Part shown: positions 23,842 through 31,788 of the stretch, piece after piece | Position numbering within the stretch: the stretch's first letter is position 1 | How the letters are laid out: each line of letters starts with the position of its first letter | Virus record (IMG/VR): IMGVR_UViG_3300017917_001903 | Location: 22,857-86,856 of that record | DNA from: a virus | Reading direction: 5' to 3' (one strand) | Length of the DNA: 64,000 nucleotides | Translations under genes and position numbers: made by a program | The notes under the pieces: generated by a model | What the model was told of the DNA's origin: nothing | Database searches by the model: none | What the model saw: only the letters and a program-made list of their open reading frames with translations

Positions 23842-23859
23842 ATATAAACATTCAACTCT

Positions 23860-23967
23860 TAAACTAGACCCCGCACTCGTTTTGTCGAGTTGTATCTACT
23901 GATACTGCACCTCACGAAGCCGCCCCTTTAAGAGGTTTTCAACACTCTATCAGCCCCGTCTAGTTTA
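23860..23967 (-). ncRNA. Candidate structured RNA between two tRNAs
   Basis: A perfect 10-bp closing stem (23860-23869 with 23958-23967) encloses at least two helices on the minus strand: CTGATA/TATCAG surrounding ACCTC/GAGGT, and a 5-bp hairpin ACTCG/CGAGT with an ACAAAA loop. This makes a three-way junction of 108 bases with no reading frame. T4 also encodes stable RNAs of unknown function (RNA C and D) within its tRNA cluster, a fair parallel. Sequence not recognised. Confidence 0.55.
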
Positions 23968-23992
23968 TGCCCTCGTCTTTCCCTCTGTAATC

Positions 23993-24069
23993 TGGCCTGC
24001 CGAGAGGGGCTCGAACCCCCGACCTAGAGCTTAGAAGGCTCTTGCTCTATCCAGCTGAGCTACCGGCAG
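23993..24069 (-). tRNA. tRNA-Arg (anticodon UCU)
   Basis: 77 bases, encoded CCA, acceptor CTGCCGG/TCGGCAG, anticodon loop CTTCTAA (TCT), T-loop TTCGAGC. Reads AGA, a codon rare in many hosts. First gene of the unit under the promoter at 24096-24123. Confidence 0.95.
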
Positions 24070-24082
24070 ATATGTAACGCTT

Positions 24083-24123
24083 TATTTATACCTTCATTAT
24101 ACAAGGTTTTTAATTTTTGTCAA
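24083..24123 (-). promoter_or_regulatory. Stacked sigma70 and late promoters for the tRNA unit
   Basis: Minus strand: TTGACA 24123-24118, 16-base spacer, TATAAT 24101-24096 (near-consensus). A perfect late box TATAAATA lies at 24090-24083, 13 bases from the tRNA-Arg 5' end. The tRNAs could thus be made early and late. Confidence 0.75.
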
Positions 24124-24131
24124 TAAAAAAA

Positions 24132-25421
24132 TTAAATCTTTTCGCCTGGTGCAAATCCACGGAATCGAAGGAAACGTGGAAAACGCAAACTATAGCTACC
24201 ATCCTGATTTTGTGTTACAGCATCAGCGCGGACTTCAACAATGTTACCAATACAGCTATCGCGGTGATTCCAAAAATCATCTCGATTAGCATCACTAAAG
24301 CCACTCCCAACATTGACAGTAATAGTTTTCCCGTCGTCAACTCCGGAGCAAACAAAAGCGCCAAGTCGTCCCACGTTTCTACCAGTGCCTTCTTCAACAT
24401 GAGTTACCTCCAAAGAAACTTCAATGAAGGGCTTGAGCTTGAGCCAGGCTGTGCTACGCTTGCACTCATACGGAGCATTCAAGTCCTTAATCATGATACC
24501 TTCGTAACCATTTTCTACTGCACTCTTGTTGTACATAGAAAACAACTTTTGTCCTTGATCCGTGTCGAGGTCAACTGTTGCATGATCAAGTACAGTTACG
24601 TTGGGCAACTTGGTCATGTTATCTTCGTACCATTGCTTAAGCCAAGCAGTACGTTCATGTTGCTTAACTGTAAACTTACCCTCTTGAAACTTATCAAGTG
24701 GAATAATATCAAACAAGTGCAACACAGCATCACCGGCTGTTACGTTTTCCTTGCGGTGAACCTGCTTCATCAGATCCTGGAAACTGCTGCTCATAATCTC
24801 CCCGTCGAAAACGGTCGGTGAGCTCAACTTGCTCGCTACTGTTGCGAACTGCTCTTTGATGTGTCCAAAGTTTAACAACTCCTTGCCATTGCGACTGAAC
24901 TGGTCCACTCGCCCATCTGGATATACTACGGTCAAGACTCGCACACCATCCAGTTTTACTTCGATCATTTTCTTGCCGCATACTTTGCTTTCATGGTTAG
25001 CACTGTCATGACTTAGCTGACATTCAAAAATAGGGATAGCACCCTTAACTACTTTGTTGATAGTTTTTTCGCTTACGCCACAGCGTAGATCCTTAATAAG
25101 AATGCGACGATACCAATGATTCCACTGCTCTTGTGTAGCAGAGTTCATCATTGTTGTTACCATATCGCGAGCTGTATTGCCGGTGACGTTGCGAGTAACG
25201 AAACCAGTAAGAGCGAGAGTAAAACTATCCCAATCCAGACCAGGACCATCTTCATTTGTTTTCTCCGGAATTTGTTTAAGCCCAAATGTAATCATTGGGT
25301 CAAGTGCTAGTCGGCAACCTTCTAAGAATAGGCTGTTGTCATGATTAGCTTCAATAATCTGCTCCTTGTTGGTACGCAGATTGTGTTCTTCTAGGTCCTT
25401 GATAATTTGCCAGGGTTCCAT
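24132..25421 (-). CDS. ATP-dependent DNA ligase (T4 gp30 type)
   Basis: 429 aa from ATG 25421 (CGAGG upstream, TAATATG junction with the exonuclease). The adenylation motif is MIEVKLDGVRVL with Lys156 as the AMP-lysine. Downstream are DQFSRNGKEL, FDGEIMS (motif III), ENGYEGIMIKDL (motif IV) and AWLKLKPF (motif V). An N-terminal helical domain (LKDLRCGVSEKTIN) matches gp30-type ligases. It seals nicks during phage replication and repair. Confidence 0.93.
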   Translation of the reverse strand: MEPWQIIKDLEEHNLRTNKEQIIEANHDNSLFLEGCRLALDPMITFGLKQIPEKTNEDGPGLDWDSFTLALTGFVTRNVTGNTARDMVTTMMNSATQEQWNHWYRRILIKDLRCGVSEKTINKVVKGAIPIFECQLSHDSANHESKVCGKKMIEVKLDGVRVLTVVYPDGRVDQFSRNGKELLNFGHIKEQFATVASKLSSPTVFDGEIMSSSFQDLMKQVHRKENVTAGDAVLHLFDIIPLDKFQEGKFTVKQHERTAWLKQWYEDNMTKLPNVTVLDHATVDLDTDQGQKLFSMYNKSAVENGYEGIMIKDLNAPYECKRSTAWLKLKPFIEVSLEVTHVEEGTGRNVGRLGAFVCSGVDDGKTITVNVGSGFSDANRDDFWNHRDSCIGNIVEVRADAVTQNQDGSYSLRFPRFLRFRGFAPGEKI

Positions 25422-25422
25422 A

Positions 25423-25962
25423 TTACCTCGGTAGTACATTAAAATGTTTAAAGGTTCGTTGTACGCATACTGCCTGCCAGTATGAGTCCTCGTCTGCACT
25501 GTGTAGGTTTTGCTGAATCTCTTTGCGAGGATCCTTCGGCATCATATTAAAGATTGTGCGGCAATCACATACTTGCCAATACGCCCAGTTACGATGATGG
25601 TCAAACTGCCGGAACAGGTCTTCTAGGATCACCATGTCAAACTGTGGACCTTGGCACCAAATCTTATCTACACCAACTAGATAACGATTTAGGTCTTTAA
25701 AGAACATGTCAAGATCAACACGCCCAAATTCGCTAAATGCTTCTTCTCGAATATGTTCTGCTTGTTTGCCCCACCACTCTAGCGTACCTTGATCCACACT
25801 GCGATCAGCTTTTAACTGTTCATCTGCGCTAGGACGCCAAAGTGTTTTTGAGTGGGGCTCGTTAAGTGTATAAGGGTCAAACTTAACAGCACCAACACTA
25901 AGTACTACGCAATCTGGATTAGTACCTAATGTTTCAATATCGATCATTGCATGTGTGGTCAT
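25423..25962 (-). CDS. dexA: DexA-type 3'-5' exonuclease (DEDD family)
   Basis: 179 aa. MIDIETLGT holds the first Asp/Glu pair (D8, E10), WCQGPQFDMVILEDLF the second Asp, and NLHSADEDSYWQA the final HxAxxD. The RNase T/DnaQ fold with this spacing matches T4 DexA (exonuclease A). Upstream Met at 25986 falls before the predicted transcription start; -10 TATACT ends six bases before ATG 25962, so the mRNA is probably leaderless. Co-transcribed with ligase. Confidence 0.85.
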   Translation of the reverse strand: MTTHAMIDIETLGTNPDCVVLSVGAVKFDPYTLNEPHSKTLWRPSADEQLKADRSVDQGTLEWWGKQAEHIREEAFSEFGRVDLDMFFKDLNRYLVGVDKIWCQGPQFDMVILEDLFRQFDHHRNWAYWQVCDCRTIFNMMPKDPRKEIQQNLHSADEDSYWQAVCVQRTFKHFNVLPR

Positions 25963-25968
25963 ATTGCT

Positions 25969-25996
25969 AGTATAACACAACTGCAATGTTTGTCAA
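25969..25996 (-). promoter_or_regulatory. Sigma70-type promoter giving a leaderless transcript
   Basis: TTGACA 25996-25991, 16-base spacer, TATACT 25974-25969, then AGCAAT and ATG 25962. Drives dexA and ligase. Confidence 0.8.
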
Positions 25997-25997
25997 G

Positions 25998-26855
25998 TCA
26001 TAATGTGATAGTTTCTTCGTCTGCAATTCGATCTTTTTCAACTGCACCAAGCTGACCGGCTCCTTTAACGCCTTTGGCCCATTTCATTTTAACAAAAGGA
26101 TCTTGCTTACCAGCAACAACATTGTCCCACCATGTGCTGTGTTGACCAATTTTATCCAAGAACCATGCTAATTTATATGCCGTGGCTACTCGGGCTTGTT
26201 GCATAGTTGGATGACCAAAATCTTTAGGATCGCTCGGGTTACCTTCCATGTACTTGCGATTTTGGAAAGTTGAGTCATCGTTGTTGCCTGTAATGTCGGC
26301 ACGGTCATGTGTAACATTTACATCTGTGCGTTCAAAGATGTCTAGCATATATGCAATGTGGCTTAGCCAAGCATCATTTTGTGCATTCTGGCTAAGATGA
26401 TCTAACAACATATACCAGTCACGTGGAACAATTGGGAAAATAGCGTAAGGATGACCATTATGGTTATCAGTTGGTGCTAGTAACTTAAACTGCCCATCGT
26501 ACCCGCGAATGATATCATCCCAACCTTCGCTGTTCATGATTGCATCATCATTCCAAAAGAATAGCCAATCCCCGTTGCTGTATCCTGCTAGTGTATTAAC
26601 ATATGTGTGCAAGTTTTCATAACCAAGTGGTTTAAAAACATTTGCGCGGCACTCAACATTATACTTCATTAACATTGGTGCAATTTCTTTTTTAATGTAT
26701 TCAGTTGTAGCTTGATCGTCGTCATCGAGGCCAAGTAACAGTTCAACACGGTTAGGCTGTGCAGCCTTTGTAATTAAACTTTCTAGACTATTCTTCAAGG
26801 TCTCAGTACGACCGCGAGTAGGGAGAAGAATTGAGATGATTGTATCACTTGCCAT
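25998..26855 (-). CDS. Family 2-like glycosyltransferase (GT-A)
   Basis: 285 aa from ATG 26855 with AGGTG upstream; it overlaps the preceding gene by 11 bases. ISILLPTRGRTETLKNSLES is the GT2 opening, VELLLGLDDDDQAT the first acidic site and WLFFWNDDAIMNSEGW the DxD-like site. The C-terminal half (DITGNNDDSTFQNRKYMEGNP) is found in phage homologs of unknown acceptor. Predicted to add a sugar to a glycan or phage component. Confidence 0.8.
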   Translation of the reverse strand: MASDTIISILLPTRGRTETLKNSLESLITKAAQPNRVELLLGLDDDDQATTEYIKKEIAPMLMKYNVECRANVFKPLGYENLHTYVNTLAGYSNGDWLFFWNDDAIMNSEGWDDIIRGYDGQFKLLAPTDNHNGHPYAIFPIVPRDWYMLLDHLSQNAQNDAWLSHIAYMLDIFERTDVNVTHDRADITGNNDDSTFQNRKYMEGNPSDPKDFGHPTMQQARVATAYKLAWFLDKIGQHSTWWDNVVAGKQDPFVKMKWAKGVKGAGQLGAVEKDRIADEETITL

Positions 26856-27783
26856 GCTTATTTTCACCTGTAAATAGTTTACGAATATTACCACGGAAGG
26901 TATAGTGACCAACGTGATTAAGTGCTGTGCGTGGATCCAAGTAAACTTCGCCGCCCATCTGCTGCCACAAACGGCAGAACATATAATCTTCACTTAGATA
27001 ACGTCTGCTCTCTGGGTCAATCATGGTATCAAACAGTGCATACATATATGGCTCAAACTTATTATCAACGTTGATGTCGTTTACATACTTGAGTTCTGGA
27101 TGAGCATCCATCATCTGTTGAATAACTTCTTTCTTGATGCACATAAAGCCTGTACCAGCATCTTTAAGTCGTACTAGGTTATCTACAATCTGTACCTGTG
27201 GAGTACGGTTGCCGTTTTCATCTTTGAGGAAGTCAAAGTTTACAACATAGTTTGAGCTGTGTCCTTCAATGGTATCCGGTGTCTCTTCGGGGATATTACG
27301 AGCAGCATGTACAATACTCTGCCAATTAATAGCCTTCTTAGGATAAGCACCAACTACAATTGGCTTGTCATAAGCTACTTGACGTAGTAGGTCTTCTGGT
27401 TGGAATTCAATGTCAGCATCAATAAAGAACAAGTGTGTAGCATCCTTATTTTCCATAAAGAAACTAACAAGTGTATTACGTCCGCGAGTAATCAAACTTT
27501 CGTTTGCAAGTGTGCTGATGGTATACTTAATATCGTACTTGTTGCACAAAATAGCAAGCCTCATCATACTACGGAAATACGGTTCGCCAATCTGGCCGCC
27601 ATAACACGGAGTAGCAATAAAGATATGTTTTGACCGTAATAGTCCAATTGGAATTTCAATTTTAGCATCAAGTAGACGATACATGACATCGTCTGTAGGT
27701 GCAGTATTTTCCGTTGATGCAGCAACCGGATTGGATTGCTTTTGTGATTTGGCAGCAACTCTGCGTTGATTTCTGTTTGACAT
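26845..27783 (-). CDS. GT-A fold glycosyltransferase-like protein
   Basis: 312 aa. After a 35-residue polar N-terminus, HIFIATPCYGGQIGEPYFRS opens a GT-A domain, with HLFFIDADIEFQPEDLLR carrying DAD, VVGAYPKK, then AGTGFMCIKKEVI and YLSEDYMFCRLW. Proteins of this kind are frequent in T4-like marine phages. Paired with the next glycosyltransferase, they probably modify one shared target. Confidence 0.8.
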   Translation of the reverse strand: MSNRNQRRVAAKSQKQSNPVAASTENTAPTDDVMYRLLDAKIEIPIGLLRSKHIFIATPCYGGQIGEPYFRSMMRLAILCNKYDIKYTISTLANESLITRGRNTLVSFFMENKDATHLFFIDADIEFQPEDLLRQVAYDKPIVVGAYPKKAINWQSIVHAARNIPEETPDTIEGHSSNYVVNFDFLKDENGNRTPQVQIVDNLVRLKDAGTGFMCIKKEVIQQMMDAHPELKYVNDINVDNKFEPYMYALFDTMIDPESRRYLSEDYMFCRLWQQMGGEVYLDPRTALNHVGHYTFRGNIRKLFTGENKHGK

Positions 27784-27873
27784 AATAATCCTGTATCTGT
27801 GTGTTATGTTTTCTACACTTGAAAAACCCGCATATTGCGCATCGTTGAGAGGCTTTTTGGGTGTTGTTAAACT

Positions 27874-27949
27874 TGGTGGAGGATAACGGGATCGAACCGT
27901 TGACCTATAGCTTGCAAAGCTACCGCTCTCCCAGCTGAGCTAATCCCCC
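27874..27949 (-). tRNA. tRNA-Ala (anticodon UGC)
   Basis: 76 bases, encoded CCA, acceptor GGGGGAT/ATCCTCC, anticodon loop TTTGCAA (TGC), T-loop TTCGATC. The 90 bases downstream (27784-27873) contain only a weak ACCC...GGGTTTTT hairpin and no gene. Confidence 0.95.
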
Positions 27950-27987
27950 AGTCACTAATATATATCTTTAGCCACAGGATAGTAACA

Positions 27988-28653
27988 TTATTCTAGGCTA
28001 TTATAAATTTGAAAATCTAGATCATAAAACTTGTATATGCGATCTAGTGTATGTGCAGGTAGTTCAGGCAAAGTAACTGCGGATGATCTCAGAGAGTAAC
28101 TTGAGAAGTCGTCAACGCTGTCAATGTTATAGTAGCCTGCAATAGATTTTACCATATTCTTTATATCATGATATTTATAAATCTTATTAATACGCTGCCC
28201 ATTAAATAATAGCCAGTTTGACTGTGGATACAATTTGTCAAAGACAATGTCTGAGTAAACAATGTATTCTAAAAACTGTTGTTGCTTTTTAGGACTACTA
28301 ACCTCAACTTTATAAAAATTATGTAACTGCCTGCAAAAACTTTTAAAGCGGTCTACTGGATCTCTGCATATTGCATATATGCTGTAATCCTGCCAATTGT
28401 GCTCTAACATGCCGTGTGCAATTATCTGCGGCAGAGTAAGATGCTGTGTATCAACATTGTTTATATTGTTGATATTTTTTGAGGGTAGCAGAAGATCTTC
28501 TACGTTTAAAGTACCAACAGAATCTGCTTCGAGTCCTGCATGGATAATGCTATCTTCTAAATTAAGTCGATCGTGAATATACGATGTTACTGAAGTTGAA
28601 CCAGTTCTGGGTACTCTTAAGTAAATGTACTTGTGTTTGTTACTGATAATCAT
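27988..28653 (-). CDS. Sulfotransferase-like protein
   Basis: 221 aa. KYIYLRVPRTGSTSVTSYI is the 5'-phosphosulfate loop (RxPxTGSTS) and YAICRDPVDRFKSFCRQLHNF the 3'-phosphate motif of PAPS-dependent sulfotransferases (family 2 type). The predicted reaction is sulfation of a sugar or peptide hydroxyl using host PAPS. It lies between tRNA-Ala and tRNA-Gly, near two glycosyltransferases and a methyltransferase, so surface-glycan decoration is a reasonable inference. Confidence 0.75.
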   Translation of the reverse strand: MIISNKHKYIYLRVPRTGSTSVTSYIHDRLNLEDSIIHAGLEADSVGTLNVEDLLLPSKNINNINNVDTQHLTLPQIIAHGMLEHNWQDYSIYAICRDPVDRFKSFCRQLHNFYKVEVSSPKKQQQFLEYIVYSDIVFDKLYPQSNWLLFNGQRINKIYKYHDIKNMVKSIAGYYNIDSVDDFSSYSLRSSAVTLPELPAHTLDRIYKFYDLDFQIYNSLE

Positions 28654-28669
28654 TTACTATTCTTAGAAC

Positions 28670-28745
<76 letters not shown>

Positions 28746-28751
28746 ATACAT

Positions 28752-29378
28752 TTATTTATCCTTGGTAAATATTCGCCAATCGAAAACTTTGGGCAACTCT
28801 TTGTATTTAAATTTTGGTACTATATGATCGCATACAAAACCAACTGTTGCTAACTTAGATTCTTCTTCACACATGTACGGATAAATTTTTGCGTAGTCAT
28901 TGGAATTATTTTCAGCGATCCAAGTAGTATCATCAAACACTATCATTCCATTTGGTTTAAGCAATTGATCTATCAATACAAATGCTAGTGCTGTATTATG
29001 AAAATCATGGCCGCCATCTATATAACAAAAATCAAAAATGGGTCCATCGTTATCTTTTATTAGTTTACCAAGTTCCCAATTAAAACTTTTTTCTGCTACT
29101 GTTTTTGTAACAAACTCTTCTAGATTAAAGAACTTTAATAGCTCGTCAACGTTAGGCTTTACTTGATTTTGTACTTTATCAAATGTATGTAAAGTACCAA
29201 ATCCTTGCTCTTTTAATATTGCAGCGAGATAAGACGTACTCTTTCCATGATAATAACCTAGTTCACATAAACTGCTAAAACCATTAGAGAGTATTATGTC
29301 ACGCAAGTATAGTGCATGATCATGAGTCATGTAGTTAAGATTAATACATTTTCTAGATATTTGATTTATTAACAACAT
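28752..29378 (-). CDS. Class I SAM methyltransferase (Methyltransf_24 type)
   Basis: 208 aa. FSSLCELGYYHGKSTSYLA is motif I (ExGxxxGxS), TLHTFDKV motif II, FDFCYIDGGHDFHNTALA the post-motif with a likely metal-binding Asp, and NGMIVFDDTTW motif IV. Related enzymes methylate sugars or small hydroxyls. The TAA stop overlaps the late promoter of tRNA-Gly. Confidence 0.75.
   Translation of the reverse strand: MLLINQISRKCINLNYMTHDHALYLRDIILSNGFSSLCELGYYHGKSTSYLAAILKEQGFGTLHTFDKVQNQVKPNVDELLKFFNLEEFVTKTVAEKSFNWELGKLIKDNDGPIFDFCYIDGGHDFHNTALAFVLIDQLLKPNGMIVFDDTTWIAENNSNDYAKIYPYMCEEESKLATVGFVCDHIVPKFKYKELPKVFDWRIFTKDK
28753..28760 (-). promoter_or_regulatory. T4-type late promoter for tRNA-Gly
   Basis: GATAAATA on the minus strand, with a predicted start near 28747, two bases before the tRNA-Gly 5' end. 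It overlaps the end of the methyltransferase gene. Confidence 0.6.
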
Positions 29379-29390
29379 GTCTCAGGTTTT

Positions 29391-29421
29391 AAAAACATCA
29401 GCGCACATAAGTACGCTGACG
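29391..29421 (-). terminator. Rho-independent terminator
   Basis: On the minus strand an 11-bp stem (29421-29411 with 29406-29396, two wobble pairs) and a TTAT loop is followed by TTTTT. It ends the EF-hand gene. Confidence 0.8.
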
Positions 29422-29432
29422 TAATATAGTTA

Positions 29433-29687
29433 TTAAGATTTCTTAATTTCTTTTTGACAATCTGAAAACAAATAAGCCCTAGCTGTTCTCATCTCAGCTT
29501 CGCTAAGAACATTATCATTATCTTTGTCTGCAAGCTCAAACAACTGTTTAGATACTTTGCATTTTGATACGAGCTCTACATAGTTTACATGTAGATCTTT
29601 GTCAATATCAAACTTTTTAACTCTTTCGGCTGCATCTACTGTCATAGATGACAGTCCAACTATTACTACTGCTAATAAACGGTACAT
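29433..29687 (-). CDS. Secreted EF-hand protein
   Basis: 84 aa. Signal peptide 1-19 (LLAVVIVGLSSMTVDA|AE). The mature 65 residues hold one canonical EF-hand, DKDNDNVLSEAE (x, y, z ligands and the -z Glu), and a degenerate partner DIDKDLHVNYVE, plus two Cys. It should bind calcium in the periplasm or outside the cell. EF-hand proteins of this size are common in proteobacteria and unusual in phages. A cofactor-supply or wall-calcium role for the calcium-dependent secreted nuclease is speculation. Its RBS is buried in a hairpin (29691-29746). Confidence 0.8.
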   Translation of the reverse strand: MYRLLAVVIVGLSSMTVDAAERVKKFDIDKDLHVNYVELVSKCKVSKQLFELADKDNDNVLSEAEMRTARAYLFSDCQKEIKKS

Positions 29688-29690
29688 AAA

Positions 29691-29753
29691 ATTACCTGCT
29701 ATCTTGCTTAACCCCTGTACAGGTTATGTACAGGATAGCAGGTAATATTTATG
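29691..29753 (-). promoter_or_regulatory. RBS-hiding nested hairpin with late promoter
   Basis: A perfect 13-bp stem (29691-29703 with 29734-29746) encloses an 8-bp stem CCTGTACA/TGTACAGG. The 3' arm carries AGGT, the RBS of the EF-hand gene. Late box CATAAATA is at 29753-29746, so a late transcript would start near 29740 and lose exactly the half of the 5' arm that pairs with the RBS. Same layout as 586-630. Confidence 0.65.
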
Positions 29754-29765
29754 ACTACTATGCAG

Positions 29766-30275
29766 TTATCCTACTAGAACTTTGCACACGCTGTTCATAA
29801 CACTAGCAATGCGACCAATGTCTTTTAGCTGATCTAAACTATAACCAGCTTCCTTAAGTGTATTAAAGTGACTCTTTACACAGAAGTGACACTTGCCCAC
29901 AATGCTAGCTGCTAGGCTGTAGGCTTCAAAGTTTTCCTTTGAAGTACCACCATGTGTAGCAATAGCATTCATACGCAGTCCAGGACTCATGCCTTTGAAC
30001 GCATCATCAACCATTTCATTATATGGGTACCAAATGTTATTTTGAGCCATGATACTAGCTGCTGTCATAGCAGCGTCGCGCTCTTGCTCGTTGGTCATAC
30101 CACCTAAGATAATGCCAACGATCTTTCCGTTGCCTGTAGCAACTGCGGCAGCTAACGCACAACCTTCTGCAACAACTGGATCTAAACTTGAACGTAATAG
30201 TACACCATCCAAATTTAGTCTAGTATCTTTTGCGTAGTCGGGTAGAGCCAACTTAAACCCTTCTATCCAATTCAT
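29766..30275 (-). CDS. AhpD-like alkylhydroperoxidase
   Basis: 169 aa, all helical. VGKCHFCVKSH gives the redox CxxC (C129, C132) and the following His136 of the AhpD catalytic site. AhpD reduces peroxides itself and, in mycobacteria, recharges AhpC. Last gene of a three-gene operon with AhpC and a TerC protein, joined by a 4-base ATGA overlap, which supports a working AhpC/AhpD pair. Confidence 0.88.
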   Translation of the reverse strand: MNWIEGFKLALPDYAKDTRLNLDGVLLRSSLDPVVAEGCALAAAVATGNGKIVGIILGGMTNEQERDAAMTAASIMAQNNIWYPYNEMVDDAFKGMSPGLRMNAIATHGGTSKENFEAYSLAASIVGKCHFCVKSHFNTLKEAGYSLDQLKDIGRIASVMNSVCKVLVG

Positions 30276-30865
30276 ATTGTTTCTCCTATAGGGGCATGTT
30301 CCATAAATGCCTCCTTGACAAACGGCTCGTTAACCATCATCTGAATAGCAACAATAACTAACACGGCTGCACCAACCCAAATAGTCTTTGGCCAACGCAA
30401 CATGATCTTAGATACCATTGTACTACCAAACAAGATGATTGGTACACTAACCAATAATCCAAATATAATCAACCACCAGTTACCACCTGCGGCACCAGCA
30501 ATAGCCAGTGCATTGTCTAATCCCATGACAGCGTCGGCCCAAACGATAGTACCCATAGCACCCCAGAAGGTACTTGCGGCTGTGACATTGTGTTCACCAT
30601 CTTCTGTGGTTACTAACTTGTAAGCAATGTATAACAATGCAATGCCACCAACAAGTCTAAGTCCAGGAATCATTAGCAAGTAAGTCAATGCCGCAACACT
30701 TAAGAAGCGAACAGCAACAGCACCAAATGTTCCCCAGAGCATAGCCTTGCGGCGCAACTCCGGTGGTAGCTTGTTAGCCGCCATAGCAATAACCAAAGCG
30801 TTCTCGCCGCCAAGCACCACATCAATTAAAATGATGGCTCCAAGAGCCCAGAGTAGTTCTAGCAT
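30272..30865 (-). CDS. TerC-family membrane protein
   Basis: 197 aa, about six to seven membrane helices. The family signature repeats occur twice: IDVVLGGENALVIAMAANKLP and ADAVMGLDNALAIAGAAGG, with acidic residues inside the membrane. TerC/YjbE proteins are linked to tellurite resistance and, in several bacteria, manganese export or metallation of secreted proteins. TAATG and ATGA junctions bind it to ahpC and ahpD. Together the three genes look like a peroxide and metal stress module. Confidence 0.88.
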   Translation of the reverse strand: MLELLWALGAIILIDVVLGGENALVIAMAANKLPPELRRKAMLWGTFGAVAVRFLSVAALTYLLMIPGLRLVGGIALLYIAYKLVTTEDGEHNVTAASTFWGAMGTIVWADAVMGLDNALAIAGAAGGNWWLIIFGLLVSVPIILFGSTMVSKIMLRWPKTIWVGAAVLVIVAIQMMVNEPFVKEAFMEHAPIGETI

Positions 30866-31410
30866 TATAGTGTATCACCACCAATTGGACGGCTGCATGG
30901 GCATAGTTCGCCTGTCTGTAGTGCATCTAAAACACGAAGTGTTTCTTCAGGGCTACGACCAACGTCTAGATTGTTAACAGTTACGTGCTGGATAACATTG
31001 TCTGGGTCAACAATGAATGTTGCACGAAGTGCGGCGCCAGCTGGTGCATAGAAAATGCCTAGCTGATTAGCAAGACTTAATTCGTCACGAGCAACGTCTG
31101 CAAACATCCAACTGTTTGTCTTCTTTAGATCTTCATGGGCTGCACGCCAAGCTAGCTTACAGAACTCGTTGTCTGTGCTGCCAACTAATAGTACCGCGTC
31201 GCGATCAGCAAAGTCACGGTTGAGCTTGTCGTAGGCTACAATTTCTGTTGGGCATACGAAAGTAAAGTCCTTTGGATAGAACACAATTACCTTCCACTTA
31301 CCTTCAAAGCTCTTTTCTGTGATGGTCTCAAAAGCACCATCTGGTGTTAGTGCGCCTGGCTTAACACCTGTTACTGCAAAAGTTTCAATTTTATCACCAA
31401 CTGTTTTCAT
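30865..31410 (-). CDS. ahpC: 2-Cys peroxiredoxin (AhpC/Prx1)
   Basis: 181 aa, full length. FYPKDFTFVCPTEI places the peroxidatic Cys53 with Thr50; the resolving Cys is in ELCPCSRP (C170 or C172). GSTDNEFCKLAW and the Arg in GAALRATFIVDP complete the active site. It reduces hydrogen peroxide and organic peroxides. In the operon it comes first, followed by TerC and AhpD. RBS GGAG upstream. Such an operon in a T4-like phage is unusual. Confidence 0.93.
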   Translation of the reverse strand: MKTVGDKIETFAVTGVKPGALTPDGAFETITEKSFEGKWKVIVFYPKDFTFVCPTEIVAYDKLNRDFADRDAVLLVGSTDNEFCKLAWRAAHEDLKKTNSWMFADVARDELSLANQLGIFYAPAGAALRATFIVDPDNVIQHVTVNNLDVGRSPEETLRVLDALQTGELCPCSRPIGGDTL

Positions 31411-31421
31411 TTAGTTTCTCC

Positions 31422-31769
31422 TTAATGTTTCTGTGCCTTACAATTCGGACAGATCAGTACCAGGTTTTCCTCGGCACTGTTGTGAGTATTGCCATCAGCA
31501 TAATCAATCGCTAATGGTATTTCCTTTCCGTTATGCGTTCTACTGCCACAGACTTGACAACTATGGCCTCTGACCTCAATGAGATATTTCTTAACCCATT
31601 CAGGTACCTGTCTCCACGCTGTAGTTTCAGGATGCTGTTTCCATTCGTTAACTAATAGTCTGCTACGATGTTGCTGTTGGCAACTGTTGTTACAGTATTT
31701 GTTAGTATAACTGTGTCCTTTAACTGGGTTATTCTTACCACAGTTTAGACAGGTAAAGCAAGCGTTCAT
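31422..31769 (-). CDS. HNH-like zinc protein, catalytic His replaced
   Basis: 115 aa. Two zinc modules: CLNCGKN...KYCNNSC at the N-terminus and CQVCGSR...CPNC at the C-terminus. Between the latter, PLAIDYADGNTHNSAEENLVLICPNCKAQ follows the HNH homing-nuclease template, where IDHIDGN...NLRLLCPNCHAQ is usual. Here both catalytic His positions differ (DY for DH, CK for CH). So it is probably a decayed or repurposed HNH protein. A GAGG RBS is intact. Confidence 0.7.
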   Translation of the reverse strand: MNACFTCLNCGKNNPVKGHSYTNKYCNNSCQQQHRSRLLVNEWKQHPETTAWRQVPEWVKKYLIEVRGHSCQVCGSRTHNGKEIPLAIDYADGNTHNSAEENLVLICPNCKAQKH

Positions 31770-31788
31770 TGTGTCCTCTTTGTGTGCA

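Noticed and set aside
24117-24821. 234-codon plus-strand open frame
   Set aside because: Antisense to the DNA ligase, whose motifs are unambiguous.
27784-27873. Structured RNA after tRNA-Ala
   Set aside because: Only one weak stem with a large loop; could be a terminator, too little to call.
29766-31410. Host contamination or chimeric assembly as source of ahpC-terC-ahpD
   Set aside because: Flanked on both sides by phage late-promoter hairpins and lysis genes, with the same overlap style as the rest; cannot be excluded without reads, but nothing in the sequence suggests a junction.
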